This document shows, one piece after another, positions 31,879 to 42,172 of a stretch of 64,000 bases of DNA. A program made the position numbers and the translations under genes. The stretch's first letter is position 1, and each line of letters begins with the position of its first letter. The notes beneath the pieces are model-generated. The model was not told where the DNA came from and did no database searches. It worked only from the letters and a program-made list of their open reading frames with translations. Source of the stretch: Gp6-AA40 sp963723495 (GTDB lineage: Bacteria; Acidobacteriota; Vicinamibacteria; Vicinamibacterales; UBA2999); NCBI GenBank assembly GCA_963723495.1, contig CAVRQR010000013.1, positions 359,080 to 423,079 on the forward strand. The letters run 5' to 3'.

Positions 31879-34542
31879 TCAGAACAAGCGAGTCCGTGCG
31901 AGACCGGCGAGCGCTTCGTGGTGCTCGCCCAGCGCCGTGCGCAGCGTGTCGAGATCGTTGATGTCGAGTGCGACGTACGAGCCGGGCTGCATCCGCGTGA
32001 ACGCGCGCCGCGCCAGCTCGAGATGCCGGACGGTGAACGGGCGCGGGTCAGAGTAGAACGACAACGACTTCACGCCGTACATCGGCGGCAGGTACGACAG
32101 GCCGCCATGGGTGCCGACGAACGCGCGGGCTCGCGCAATGACCTTCGACTGAACGTCGAGGTTCGTGCGCGGCGACATCAGATGGGAGATGTCGTGGATG
32201 CGGCCTCGTGCGGCCACCGGCACATCTGGTGATCGTCGAGCTGCATCCGGCGGGTTCAGCAGGACGACGTCGGTGGTCTCGGCGAGCGCGTTCAGCGAGA
32301 TCCGCGACGAAGCGGCGGTTCGCGCTCGGTGTCCGGAAAGGCATCGTTGAAGTAGAACCGAACCGCCACGTAGTCGTCCGGAAGCTGCCCGGCCAGATCG
32401 CTGGTCTCGATCCGCGGCAGCGGCTTGAACATCGCGAAGTTCTCGACGGTGTCCACTGCGGCGCGGCTCTGCCAGAACTCGTGGAACAGCCGGTACATGT
32501 ACATCGGGTGCAGCAGCTCGCAGTGGGGAAGGTGCGAGCCCTGCCGCACGAGCTTGATGGTGTTGCGATCGAACTCGGACATCGTCCGCGGCTTCGGCCT
32601 GCCATCGGTGATGCGCTGCTCGCTCTGTTTGCGGAACTGCTCGGGCGTGTAGTAGTCGAACAGCTCGACGTAGCGCGCGCCGATGTCGCGGTACCACGCG
32701 CCGCATCCGCCACGCGAGACGACGACCATGCGATCGGCGCCGAACGGTCGATGCGTCGTCACCCAGTTGAGAAACGGAATCCAGTACAGGAGCTCGAAGC
32801 CGACTTCGCTGACCCACGGGCCGACGATGATGGGGCGGTCGCGGCGCTCGATCCGCTGCAGCACCCGCGGTACGGCGACCGCTTCCTCGGTTGGCGCGTC
32901 GACCGCCGACAGCCGCGAGACTGCGCGCGGGACGATGTGCTGCTTCGCGAACTCCCTGATCGGCTTGAACCTGAACAGCCAGTCGAAGACGGTGAGCGTC
33001 ATCTTCACGAGCGTGCCGGTCGGCGTGACCGGCCGCAGCTGCCGCGAGCGCTTTCGCGAGACGCGCGTGAAGCGGCGAACGATCGCCATCACCACCGCGA
33101 CGGGATAGAGCAGGACGCGCAGCGGATAGACGTAGAGCGGCAGCCGTCTGGCGGCGCCGGCGCCGGCGACGCGCCCAGCTGCTCGATCGCCTCGACCATG
33201 CGCGGCGTGGCTTCCACCGTCCAGGCCGTGCGGGCGCGTGAACGCCTTGACGAACCCTTCGATCTGCCGCCGCGTGCCTTCCGGATCGTCGAGCGCGCTC
33301 GCGATCTGCCGCACGTGCGTCTCGAAGTCGTCGGCGAGCCGCAGCAGCCCGCCGCCTTCCGACGTGAGATGCCGGAAGTGCAGCGTGCCGTCCTGCGTCC
33401 GCCGATAGGCCGGCGTCCGGATCGAGAAGACCGGACGGCCGACGATGCCGCATTCGATCTGCGCGCTGGTGTTGATGCCGACGGCGCCCGCCGAGTGATA
33501 CATCGAGTCGAAGAAGTCGTTTCGCGATTCGACGATCGACCGGGCTGGCGCCGCCGCTGCGGCCAGACCGACACGTTCTCGAGCGCCATCGCGTCGAAGC
33601 GATGCCAGGGCTGCCGATTCTCCGGGTGCGGGCGGATCAGGATGCCGGCGGTACGCACGCGCGGATCCGGGCGTGCGCGGATCGCCGCGATCCACTGCTC
33701 GATGAAGATGACTTCGTCCGGCGCGATGAAGGGCGACGAGCACAGGTAGAGCAGGATCGGCCTCGCCGGATCGAGGCCGACGCGCGCGCAGAACTCCTCG
33801 CGCGTCGAGCTCGGCCGCCGCGCGAACCACTGGTCGTACACCATCGCGCCGGTCACCACGACCCGGTCCGGATCGGTCCCGTGCATGCTCACCGCTTCCG
33901 TCTTCTGCGCCTCGTTCCAGACGTAGACCTGCGTCGGGCTGCACCCTGATCAGCCCCTTGTTCGTCAGGTTGTCCCAGCTGAGGACGGGCAGCGCCGATC
34001 GAATGCCAAGACGTCGCGCGGCCTTGACGTAGTCGACCTGATCGGAGCCGATGTCGACGAGCGGCGTGACGAGCAGGACGTCGGGCCGTTCGCGCTCGAC
34101 GAGATCGAAGACGGCGCGATCGATCGGGATGGCGCGTTCGACGGCCAGCAACGCGTTGGTGAGAAATCGGTTTCCGGCGCCGGCTGCGAAACATCGGCAG
34201 CTCGACGAACCAGCGCATCGGCGCCGGCGCCTTGCCTCGCGCCCGCTCCTTGAGGCTGTTGATGCCCTCGTACTCCGGCGTCAGGTAGCGGACGTAGTCG
34301 ACGGTGTAGCGGGCCGCACGCGCCAGACCAAGCCAGAAGCGCCACGGGGTCTTCTTCGCGATCTCGCCGCCGGTGATGTTGGGGAAGTCGTGGGTGAGCT
34401 TGCTGAGCAGCCGCTGGTCGCCTTCTTTGTCCTGGTGCCCGAACACGAGGTGAACCTGGTGATTCCGCTCGGCCAGCGCCTGGAGCGTGGATGCGAAATT
34501 CCGCAGCGCTCCGGTGTGACGCATCGAGAACAGGACTCGCAT
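31879..34542 (-). CDS. Large two-part glycosyltransferase-like protein, many frameshifts
   Basis: Coding similarity runs through 2.66 kb (about 888 codons) in shifting frames with at least six breaks (about 34180, 33930, 33560, 33220, 33150, 32310). The N-terminal half opens with VLFSMRHTGALRNFASTLQAL, a GT-B-like Rossmann start, and contains INTSAQIECGIVGRPVFSI, typical of CDP-glycerol/capsule-type transferases. The second half has IIVGPWVSEVGFELLYWIPF and ends with FVGTHGGLSYLPPMYGVKSLSF, resembling GT61-like enzymes. Reading across the junction (VEATPRMVEAIEQLG then LPLYVYPLRVLLYP) suggests one fused gene, though two adjacent genes are possible. Probably surface polysaccharide assembly. 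Confidence 0.6.
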
Positions 34543-34614
34543 GTGGCCTCTCTAAAATACCATCCTCTGCGGTATGCTCCCGTCACATCGTGCGCTGCAT
34601 GAAGTGAGGTGCTC

Positions 34615-36552
34615 ATGACCGCCGCCCAGCGTTTTATTGTTACCGCCGTCGTGCTCGTCGGCGCCATTCCCGCGCTTCTTCGAAGTGAGCCAGGCAGTGT
34701 CACGCGATCGTTCAACACCTGGTCGCAATATCTTGGTGGTGCCGACTCGTCGCAGTATTCCTCGCTCAGCCAGATCAACAAGGCGACCGTGTCGCGCCTG
34801 GACGTCGCGTGGCGGTATTCGAGTGCTGATTCGCGAAGCTACCGTTTCAACCCGATCGTGGTCGACGGCACCATGTTCGTGCTGGCGAAGAACAACTCGA
34901 TCGTGGCGCTCGACGCCGTGACCGGGCAGGAGAAGTGGGCGCACGCCAATGACGGAGCGGTGAGCGATCGCGGCATCAACTACTGGGAGAGCCGTGACCG
35001 ATCCGATCGCAGGCTCCTGTACCTGAACGCCGGCTCACTCACCGCGATCGATGCACGGACCGGCGCGTCGATTCCGTCGTTCGGCGATCAGGGACGTGTC
35101 GATGTCCGCATCGGCCTGAATCGGGATCTTTCGAAGATCCGTCGCCTTCAGACCAACAATCCGGGTCGCATCTACCAGGACCTCTTCATCGTGTCGCTGC
35201 CGGCCGGTGGTGCAGGGTATGTCGCCAGCCCTGGTGACATTCACGCCTACGACGTGCGGACGGGCAAGCTGGTGTGGGTGTTCCACACTGTCCCCGAGCG
35301 CGGTGAAGCGGGCGCTGAGACATGGCCCGATGGCGCGCTGGCCAGCGGCAGTGGCGTGCACAACTGGGCCGAGCTCACCGTCGACGAGGAACGCGGCATC
35401 GTCTTCATCCCCACGGGGACGGCACGCTATGACTTCTACGGCGGCAACCGTCACGGCGCGAACCTCTATGCCAATAGTGTGGTCGCGCTCGAGGCGAAGA
35501 CCGGCAAGCGGATCTGGCACTTCCAGACCGTTCATCACGACTTGTGGGACTACGACCTCGCGACCGCGCCGAAGCTCTTGACGGTCAGGCACAACGGCCG
35601 CGATGTCGATGTCGTCGCGCAGGCGAGCAAACATGGTTTCCTGTTCGTGCTGGAGCGGGACTCCGGCCGTCCGCTGTGGCCGATCGAGGAGCGTCCCGTT
35701 CCGCAATCGGATGTCCCCGGCGAGCAGACATCTCCCACCCAACCGTTCCCAACCGTGCCACCGCCATTTGCGCGGCAGTCGTTCACCGAAAAAGACATCA
35801 ACCCGCATCTGCCGGCAGAGGCGCAGGAGAAGCTGCGTCAGCTGCTGCGCGGCTCGGTGAACAAAGGGCTCTTCACTCCGCCCAGTCTCCAGGGCAGCAT
35901 CCAGGTGCCAGGGAACAGCGGCGGTGCGAACTGGGGCTTGTCGGCTGTGGATCCGGTGAAGGGCAGAGTTTATGTGATGTCGAAGGAGTCGCCCGCGTTG
36001 CTCACGCTTCGCGCGATGAAGCCGGGCGACAAGCCCGAAGATCGCGGACCGGATCCGAACCAGGTTGTCCCGGGCACTCCGGCTGGATTCGTGGCATACA
36101 CGGCGGTGAACCCGTACGGGTTCATGCGTGACCAGGCCACTGGATTACCGCCGAACGCTCCGCCCTGGTCGCAGCTCACCGCGTACGACTTGAACAAGGG
36201 GACGATCCTCTGGCAGGTTCCTAACGGCGACAGCCTGCAACTCGTCAGTCGTGGCGTGCGCGGCACGGGCAGCCATCAGGCGCGCGCAGGCATGGTCGTG
36301 ACGGCCGGCGGCCTGGTCTTCATCGGCACGCCAGACAACACGCTGCGCGCCTATGACGAGGACTCGGGCAAGGTCGTCTGGGAGAAACACGTCAGCGGAC
36401 CGATCAACGGTGTGCCCGCTGTTTACGAGATGAACGGACGCCAGTATCTCGCGGTCGCTGTCGGAGCTGCCGGCACGCAGGACGACGACAGCGGGCAGTC
36501 GCCTGGACGAACCGGCAGCGAGTACGTGGTGTTCGCGCTGAAAGCGAACTGA
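34615..36552 (+). CDS. PQQ-dependent (quinoprotein) dehydrogenase
   Basis: 645-residue periplasmic beta-propeller enzyme. After a short signal/anchor (FIVTAVVLVGAIPAL) come repeated tryptophan-docking blades: ALDAVTGQEKWAH, AYDVRTGKLVWVFHT, ALEAKTGKRIWHFQTVHHDLWDYD, AYDEDSGKVVWEK. The HHDLWDYD motif and ANWGLSAVDP are typical of membrane-type glucose dehydrogenase relatives. I see neither the vicinal Cys pair of methanol/ethanol dehydrogenases nor a cytochrome c domain. Oxidises a sugar or alcohol and passes electrons to the respiratory chain. ATG at 34615 has GTGAGGTG just upstream; a GTG at 34609 is less likely. PQQ synthesis genes are not in this window. Confidence 0.9.
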   Translation: MTAAQRFIVTAVVLVGAIPALLRSEPGSVTRSFNTWSQYLGGADSSQYSSLSQINKATVSRLDVAWRYSSADSRSYRFNPIVVDGTMFVLAKNNSIVALDAVTGQEKWAHANDGAVSDRGINYWESRDRSDRRLLYLNAGSLTAIDARTGASIPSFGDQGRVDVRIGLNRDLSKIRRLQTNNPGRIYQDLFIVSLPAGGAGYVASPGDIHAYDVRTGKLVWVFHTVPERGEAGAETWPDGALASGSGVHNWAELTVDEERGIVFIPTGTARYDFYGGNRHGANLYANSVVALEAKTGKRIWHFQTVHHDLWDYDLATAPKLLTVRHNGRDVDVVAQASKHGFLFVLERDSGRPLWPIEERPVPQSDVPGEQTSPTQPFPTVPPPFARQSFTEKDINPHLPAEAQEKLRQLLRGSVNKGLFTPPSLQGSIQVPGNSGGANWGLSAVDPVKGRVYVMSKESPALLTLRAMKPGDKPEDRGPDPNQVVPGTPAGFVAYTAVNPYGFMRDQATGLPPNAPPWSQLTAYDLNKGTILWQVPNGDSLQLVSRGVRGTGSHQARAGMVVTAGGLVFIGTPDNTLRAYDEDSGKVVWEKHVSGPINGVPAVYEMNGRQYLAVAVGAAGTQDDDSGQSPGRTGSEYVVFALKAN

Positions 36553-36559
36553 GCGTCGG

Positions 36560-37045
36560 CTACATTCCGGGGTCGTCGGCCGACGGCCCGTAAATCGACG
36601 GGACCTTCGCGCCCATCGGCCGCAAATAGCTCGAGAGCTGTCCGCGGTGATGAACGGCGTCTAAAAGGAACCCGAACAGCATGTCGCCAAGCGTGGTTTC
36701 CCACACCACCTTGCCGTCCATCATGAGTCGCGCCTTGCTGTCCCACTTCGCATCGTCGAGCTTTGCGACGCGCTCCTCGAGCGCGGCGATGTGTTTCTCG
36801 TACTTGGCAATCGATTCGTTCACGCCTGGGGACGGCCTGACGACATAGTTCACGTCGCCGTGGTCGATGAGTTTGCAGGCGTCGTCGAGCTCCGTTGCCA
36901 GCAGCCAGACGAGGTCGCCCGACGACGTTGACCGCGGATGGGGTTTGTAGTCGCCCTTATCGGGGGGAACCGCCTTGATGACGTTGATGAACGCCTTCTT
37001 CTCGGACTTGAGACACTGCGCGTAGTACTCGCGGACGTTTTTCAC
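36560..37045 (-). CDS. DinB-family protein
   Basis: 161-residue cytoplasmic DinB-like four-helix protein. The metal-site C-terminal motif is GFLLDAVHHRGQLSSYLRPMG, with a further His/Asp-type ligand region in WLLATELDDACKLIDHG. Converges with the quinoprotein gene, whose stop is 7 bp away. No signal peptide, unlike the DinB gene at 30.2 kb. Substrate unknown. Confidence 0.88.
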   Translation of the reverse strand: MKNVREYYAQCLKSEKKAFINVIKAVPPDKGDYKPHPRSTSSGDLVWLLATELDDACKLIDHGDVNYVVRPSPGVNESIAKYEKHIAALEERVAKLDDAKWDSKARLMMDGKVVWETTLGDMLFGFLLDAVHHRGQLSSYLRPMGAKVPSIYGPSADDPGM

Positions 37046-37144
37046 GGCTCGTCCTCCTGAAACTTCTCAGGACTTACGATATCGCGATCCGCACGCAGCG
37101 CAGTCACCACAGTGTAGCGGCGGGTCTTGAGACCGGCCGGGGAT

Positions 37145-39613
37145 TCAGTCCTGACGCAGCGCGAGAAGTGGATCGATGTGGGCCGCACGCCGCGCCGGAA
37201 TGTACGCCGCCAGCATCACGACGATCACGACCAGAGGCACGATCAGCAAGAAAGTGACGAGGTCACTGGCAGTGCCGGGAAACACGCTCTGGATCACACC
37301 GCCGACAGCGGCGCTCGCGACGATACCGAACACCACGCCGACCACTGAAGGCAGCGTTCCCTGACGAATGACCAAGCGCAGCACCGACGAGGGCAAGGCG
37401 CCCATGGCCATTCGGATTCCGATCTCTCGTGTTCGGCGGTTGACGGCGTAGGCCATCAGTCCGTACAGCCCGACGAGTGCGAGCACGAGTCCCATTGCTC
37501 CCATACCGGCAATCGTCCGCACGACGACCGTGTTGAGGTTCCTGGCAGCCGCGTAATAGAAAGCCTCCATCGTCCGCATGCCGAGGATCGGTACGTCACG
37601 GCCGGTCTCGAGCACGGCGGCTCGCACCTCTTCGGCAAGCGCGGCCGACTCGGCTTGCGTTCCGACGACGAGCGTGTTTCGCGTTGGTGGGTTTTGGAGT
37701 CTCGAGAGATAGAGAAAGGGCGTCGAGTTGGGGGTGAACAAGCGGAACTTGGAATCCGCGGCGACACCGACAACTTCCGCCCACGTGGGATCCGGGCCGG
37801 CGAGTCGGATGCGCTTGCCCAGGGGATTTTCGCCGGGCCAGTAGCGAGCCGCCATTCCGTTGCTGACGACGGCAATGCGCGGTGTGTCAGCGCTGTCGGT
37901 CGCCTGGATACCGCGCCCGCTTACGATCGCGATTCCCATCGTGTCGAAGTAGCCCTCGTCGACTCGTGCGGCGTCCACCGTCAGGGTCTCGACGCCCTGT
38001 GGCAGGTCAAAGCCCTCCGGGATGATGGCCGTCATGTCTCTGCTGTCCTGGTTCAGCGGAACGAACGAGGTCAGGGCGACCGATGTGACGCCCGGGATCG
38101 CCGCGGCACGCTCCTTCAGACGCTGATAAAAGACCTCGCTTTGGCTCTGGTCGTATCGCGCGAGCGCAGTATCGAGACTGGTCAGTAGAAGATGATCGGT
38201 TCGAAAACCTGGACCGCGGCCGTACTCGGCCTCGAACGCGCGATAGAAGGAGAGCGCGACCGTGAGCAGCACGAGCGTCAGCGCAATCTGCGACGCCACG
38301 AGCCCATGGCGTCCCCACAGCCGCGCCGCACGTGCAGCTGGCGTCGTCGTGTTGCGCAACGTGCTCGAGAGATCGCGCGCGAGGGTGCTGCGCCACGCGG
38401 GAATGACACTCGAGAGCAGTGCGCTGATGGCCGCGATGGCGAGACCGACCGCAACCGCCCGGCGATCGAGTTCGTACGTCAGCCTCACGCCCACGTCGGT
38501 GGCGATCTGGAGCTGCCGGAACGACAGGATTCCAAGGTAGCCGAGCGCGAGACCTGCAACGCCGCCGCCGAGCGCCACCAGCCCGCTTTCGGTGATCAGC
38601 TGCCGCATCAGACGACCGCGGCTGCCGCCAATGGCGAGCCGCAACGCGATCTCACGGGCCCGCACTGGCGCACGGCTCGTGAGCAGGCCGGCCACGTTGG
38701 CGCACGCCACGAGCAGGACGGCGACCGCGAGACCGATCAGGATGAAGCCGAGTGCGGCCGCCGGTGCGAAGTCGGCCATGCGCGCGTCGATCTCCCGTCT
38801 GAGCAGCAGGCCGCGCCGCGCGTTCGTCGCCGGGTAATCCTGCGCGAGCGCACGACCGATGCGGTCGACTTCGTCGCTGGCCTGGGCGAGAGACACGTCT
38901 GGCTTCAGCCGTCCTATGACCTCGAGCGTTCGAACGTCGCGGCGATCGAGGGCCGTGGGTTGCCGTCCGACGTCGAGTCTTGGCACCGTCGAGAGCGGGA
39001 CGTAGAAGTTGGGCGGCAGGAAGTGGTCGGGCCCCGTGAAGCCTTCCGGAGTGACGCCAATCACGGTGAACGGCTCGCCGGTCAGGCGGACTTCACGGCC
39101 GACGATATTCGGGTCGGCGCCGAACTGCTGCGTCCACGTCTCGTGCGACAGGACGAGGACCGCGTCACGCCCGCCGATGCGATCCTCGTCGGGCACGAAC
39201 GTGCGCCCGAGCGCCGGACGGACGCGAAAAATATCGAAGAAGTTCGCGCTGACCGCCATCCCGTAGGTGCCTCGCGCAGACTCGTCGCGCCGGCGAGCGA
39301 AGCCGACGTTCAACCCGTCGGTCGCTGCAAGGCTCTCGAAGCTCTGTGCGCGGTCGCGCAGGTCGACGTAGTCAGGGTACGAGATGGCGCCGGTGCGCAC
39401 CTCGCCTGTCGGCACGGTCGCGCTCACCGTCATCAGCCCGTTCGCGTCGGGCACCGGCAGCGGACGCAGGATCAATCCGTCCGCGACGCTGAACATCGCC
39501 GCGTTGGCGCCGACACCGATGGCGATCGACAGGATCGCGACGAGTGAGAATCCCGGGTTCTTTGCCAGCATGCGCATGCCATGCCGCAGGTCCTGCCAGA
39601 ACGTTTCGAGCAT
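37145..39613 (-). CDS. ADOP-type ABC transporter permease (MacB/FtsX-like)
   Basis: About 822 residues with the two-unit layout of the acidobacterial duplicated orphan permease family: N-terminal start MLETFWQDLRHGMRMLAKNPGFSLVAIL, a MacB-type periplasmic domain, then an FtsX block (about residues 285-430) and a second periplasmic/FtsX block ending at DPLLALRQD. No ATP-binding protein is encoded next to it, as is usual for these orphans. I chose the ATG at 39613, where family similarity begins; upstream frame is antisense-like filler. Intact despite its length, which contrasts with the frameshifted neighbours. Confidence 0.92.
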   Translation of the reverse strand: MLETFWQDLRHGMRMLAKNPGFSLVAILSIAIGVGANAAMFSVADGLILRPLPVPDANGLMTVSATVPTGEVRTGAISYPDYVDLRDRAQSFESLAATDGLNVGFARRRDESARGTYGMAVSANFFDIFRVRPALGRTFVPDEDRIGGRDAVLVLSHETWTQQFGADPNIVGREVRLTGEPFTVIGVTPEGFTGPDHFLPPNFYVPLSTVPRLDVGRQPTALDRRDVRTLEVIGRLKPDVSLAQASDEVDRIGRALAQDYPATNARRGLLLRREIDARMADFAPAAALGFILIGLAVAVLLVACANVAGLLTSRAPVRAREIALRLAIGGSRGRLMRQLITESGLVALGGGVAGLALGYLGILSFRQLQIATDVGVRLTYELDRRAVAVGLAIAAISALLSSVIPAWRSTLARDLSSTLRNTTTPAARAARLWGRHGLVASQIALTLVLLTVALSFYRAFEAEYGRGPGFRTDHLLLTSLDTALARYDQSQSEVFYQRLKERAAAIPGVTSVALTSFVPLNQDSRDMTAIIPEGFDLPQGVETLTVDAARVDEGYFDTMGIAIVSGRGIQATDSADTPRIAVVSNGMAARYWPGENPLGKRIRLAGPDPTWAEVVGVAADSKFRLFTPNSTPFLYLSRLQNPPTRNTLVVGTQAESAALAEEVRAAVLETGRDVPILGMRTMEAFYYAAARNLNTVVVRTIAGMGAMGLVLALVGLYGLMAYAVNRRTREIGIRMAMGALPSSVLRLVIRQGTLPSVVGVVFGIVASAAVGGVIQSVFPGTASDLVTFLLIVPLVVIVVMLAAYIPARRAAHIDPLLALRQD

Positions 39614-39765
39614 CGGGAATCCTTTCGCAGACGAATCCTTCAGTCGGCTGATCAAGGGCCGTGCCGGAAGGAGAGTTGGCAACGTTGGCGGATTCCCGCA
39701 CAAAACGTGGTCGATGGGAGGAGCGCTGTTCGCTGATGGGACGGAGCCGTCCGGTCCCGCTCCGG

Positions 39766-40518
39766 TCAAGGCTGTGAAGGAGTCGCCGCCTGCACAGAGG
39801 CGTGAGTGATCGCGAGGAGCGCCGTGCACGCCGTGTCGACGCGCAGCGTGCGCGGCCCGAGACCGACCAGCGTGAAGCCGTGCGTCGCCAGAAGGGAGAG
39901 TTCGAAGCTGTTCCAACCGCCTTCAGGTCCGATGGCGAGCAGCACACGCTGGTTGCCACGATCGGCCAACACTGAGCCGATCGACGCGGTCCCGCTCGGA
40001 TCAGCGACGAGACGAACGCCTTCGCTGAACAGTCCATCGAGGTGATCCTCCACGAGGATCCTGAATTGCCGGTGGATGGAGACCGCCGGCAACCTTGTGT
40101 CGCGCGCCTGCTGCAGTCCTTCGATCAGCAATGGGCGATAGGACGCCTCCGTGATGATGTGCGTGTCAAAGTAGTGCCGCTCCACACGCTCGGCGTTCGT
40201 CAGGATGATCTGACCGACGCCAAGGGCGGCGAGTTGTGCCCACAGACGACGCATCACCTTCGGGCGGGGCAGTGCGAGCAGGATGTCCACGCGAGAGCGT
40301 GGGGGCGCGGACGTTTGGAACACGCAGCGAAGTGTCACGCGGCCGGCGTTCACAGCCTCGACGGTTCCGACGCCGAGCGGGCCATCGACCATCCCGACGC
40401 GAACCGTCTGGCCTGCTGTCACGCGCAGCACGTTCAGCAGGTGAGCGGCGCGCGCGCCGGAGAGCGCGACAGAGGACGGGTCGATTCGATCGTGCTCGTC
40501 GAGAAGAATCAGGTTCAC
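39766..40518 (-). CDS. rsmE: 16S rRNA (uracil-1498-N3)-methyltransferase
   Basis: 250-residue SPOUT-class methyltransferase. The N-terminal PUA-like part contains HLLNVLRVTAGQTVRVG. The knotted SAM site has LLAIGPEGGWNSFELSLLATHGFTLVGLGPRTLRVDTACTALLAI, the RsmE signature; ILTNAERVERHYF is also typical. The GTG at 40518 is the likely start (preceded by GGTGAG); MNL-type start corresponds to VNLILLDEHD. It lies only 29 bp after arsC on the same strand, so a housekeeping rRNA enzyme may be transcribed from the arsenic-responsive promoter as well as its own. Confidence 0.92.
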   Translation of the reverse strand: MNLILLDEHDRIDPSSVALSGARAAHLLNVLRVTAGQTVRVGMVDGPLGVGTVEAVNAGRVTLRCVFQTSAPPRSRVDILLALPRPKVMRRLWAQLAALGVGQIILTNAERVERHYFDTHIITEASYRPLLIEGLQQARDTRLPAVSIHRQFRILVEDHLDGLFSEGVRLVADPSGTASIGSVLADRGNQRVLLAIGPEGGWNSFELSLLATHGFTLVGLGPRTLRVDTACTALLAITHASVQAATPSQP

Positions 40519-40547
40519 GTGCTCACCATGGCCGTAGCGGGTGTCTC

Positions 40548-40979
40548 TCAAGGCCGCTCGGCACGGATGGCCCCCTGGGGCGACTCCCACCCTTCGCGCT
40601 CGATGAGTGCTCGTACCCGCTCGCGAATCTGATCGCGAATCTCTCGGACCGCTGCGATCGGCTTACCCTTGGGATCCTCGAGTGGCCAGTCAGCACGTTC
40701 GGCTCCCGGCACGAACGGGCATTCATCGCCACAGCCCATGGTGACCAGTATCTGAGCCTGTTGCGCGATCTCTGATGTGAGCTTCGTGGTCGGCGCGCCA
40801 TCCAGGTCGATGCCGACCTCGCGCATCGCGAGGATCACTTCGGGATGCACCGAGGCGCCGGGTCGAGTGCCTGCGGAAATGGCGCGGGCCTTAGACGGAT
40901 CGACGAGTTGATTGAACCAGGCCGCCGCAATCTGGGAACGTCCTGCGTTGTGAACGCACGCGAACAGCACGGTTTTCAT
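40548..40979 (-). CDS. arsC: Arsenate reductase, low-molecular-weight phosphatase type
   Basis: 143 residues, thioredoxin-coupled ArsC family. The phosphatase-like loop is VLFACVHNAGRSQIAAAWFNQL with the catalytic Cys at residue 8; the redox Cys pair lies in MGCGDECPF near residues 82-87, and LEDPKGK carries the general-acid Asp. Reduces arsenate to arsenite. Its ATG shares one base with the aquaporin stop (TGATG), indicating translational coupling. Confidence 0.94.
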   Translation of the reverse strand: MKTVLFACVHNAGRSQIAAAWFNQLVDPSKARAISAGTRPGASVHPEVILAMREVGIDLDGAPTTKLTSEIAQQAQILVTMGCGDECPFVPGAERADWPLEDPKGKPIAAVREIRDQIRERVRALIEREGWESPQGAIRAERP

Positions 40980-41689
40980 CACACCGATGTCTCGGAACGC
41001 GATGGGACGGCGTACTGCGGTGGCGCTGGGAGAGCTGGAGTAAGCCACCGGAACAACACGGTGGCCACCAATCCACCGGCGCACTGAGCGACGATGAACC
41101 CCGGCACGTCCATGGGACGAATGCCTGCGAAGGTATCGGTCAGGCTGCGCGCGAGCGTGACGGCAGGATTCGCAAACGACGTAGAAGCCGTGAACCAGTA
41201 GGCGGCGGCGATGTAGGCAGCTACCGCGAACGGAGTCGCATCGGCACGGCGTCGCGAGCATCCCCAGATCACCGCCAACAGACCGAAGGTCGCAATGAAC
41301 TCGCTGAACATCTGTGCCGGCCCGCTGCGTGCGTGGAGCGACCACATGAACACGCGTTCTCCGAACATCAGATGCGCCGCCCACACGCCGATTGCGGCAC
41401 CGACCACCTGGGCCGCCGCGTAGCGGGGCACCACCGGCCAGGCGAGACCACCTTGCGAAGCGTCAGCGATCGATACAACCGGATTGAAATGGGCTCCGGA
41501 GATCGGGCCAAACGTCAGTATCAAGGCGACCAGGGCGGCAGAGGTCGCGACCGTGTTGGCCAGGAGCGCGAGAGCCTCGTTGCCGCCCGACAGGCGATCG
41601 GCCATGATGCCGGACCCGACGATCGCGGCGAGCAATAGTGCGGTGCCAATCGCCTCCGCCGTGAGTCGGCGACGAACGTCGGCTGTCAT
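40979..41689 (-). CDS. Aquaporin/MIP channel of the arsenic operon (AqpS-like)
   Basis: 236 residues with six membrane helices and both selectivity half-helices: HFNPVVSIADA (NPV variant of NPA) and FANPAVTLARSLTD. ATG at 41689. In the family, MIP channels placed in ars operons conduct arsenite down its gradient after ArsC reduces arsenate, replacing the ArsB/Acr3 pump. No ArsB or Acr3 gene is present in the window, which supports that role here. Confidence 0.9.
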   Translation of the reverse strand: MTADVRRRLTAEAIGTALLLAAIVGSGIMADRLSGGNEALALLANTVATSAALVALILTFGPISGAHFNPVVSIADASQGGLAWPVVPRYAAAQVVGAAIGVWAAHLMFGERVFMWSLHARSGPAQMFSEFIATFGLLAVIWGCSRRRADATPFAVAAYIAAAYWFTASTSFANPAVTLARSLTDTFAGIRPMDVPGFIVAQCAGGLVATVLFRWLTPALPAPPQYAVPSRSETSV

Positions 41690-41732
41690 TCCAGTCGCTT
41701 TCGCGTCACAGCCGCGGAGACAGGGCAGGCGA

Positions 41733-42170
41733 TCATGGCTGTGGCTCCTGCGCGCGTGGCGCACAGCATGCTCCGCCCGCCGAGGTGCCGAGCACGTAGA
41801 GCTGCCCGAACGAACGTTGGAACTGCTTGCGGTCGCGCGCCGGAGAGGGCAGCCGCTGTAACGCATCGACCGCGGAATTGACGATCTCCTGGATGAGCGG
41901 GTCCAACGATCTCGACACCCGGTAGTGCATCCAGACGCCGTCGCGTCGAGCCGCCACCAACCCGCTTCGCCGGAGGTACGCAAGATGACGCGAGACCGTC
42001 GGTTGGGGCAGAGCGAGACTGTCATGAATGTGACAGACGCACACCTCGTTGTTGCCGAGCAAGGCCAGGATCCGCAGCCGCGTCGAATCGGCGAATGCCT
42101 TGAAGACTGCTTCCAATTCGTCGATGGCGGTCGCGCTGTGGCGCTTTTTCGCTGGTGCTGTCCGTTTCAT
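41733..42170 (-). CDS. arsR: ArsR/SmtB-family arsenic-responsive repressor
   Basis: 145 residues with a winged helix: KAFADSTRLRILALLGNNEVCVCHIHDSLALPQPTVSRHLAYLRRSGLV. The CVCH metalloid site (E-V-C-V-C-H) sits at the start of the DNA-recognition region as in classical ArsR; additional cysteines lie in GGACCAPRAQ near the C-terminus. It releases DNA when arsenite binds. Heads the arsR-aquaporin-arsC run and faces the divergent methyltransferase gene, with two palindromes between them. Confidence 0.94.
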   Translation of the reverse strand: MKRTAPAKKRHSATAIDELEAVFKAFADSTRLRILALLGNNEVCVCHIHDSLALPQPTVSRHLAYLRRSGLVAARRDGVWMHYRVSRSLDPLIQEIVNSAVDALQRLPSPARDRKQFQRSFGQLYVLGTSAGGACCAPRAQEPQP

Positions 42171-42172
42171 AT

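Noticed and set aside
38192..39547. Plus-strand open frame of about 450 codons
   Set aside because: Antisense to the ADOP permease, with no recognisable motif.
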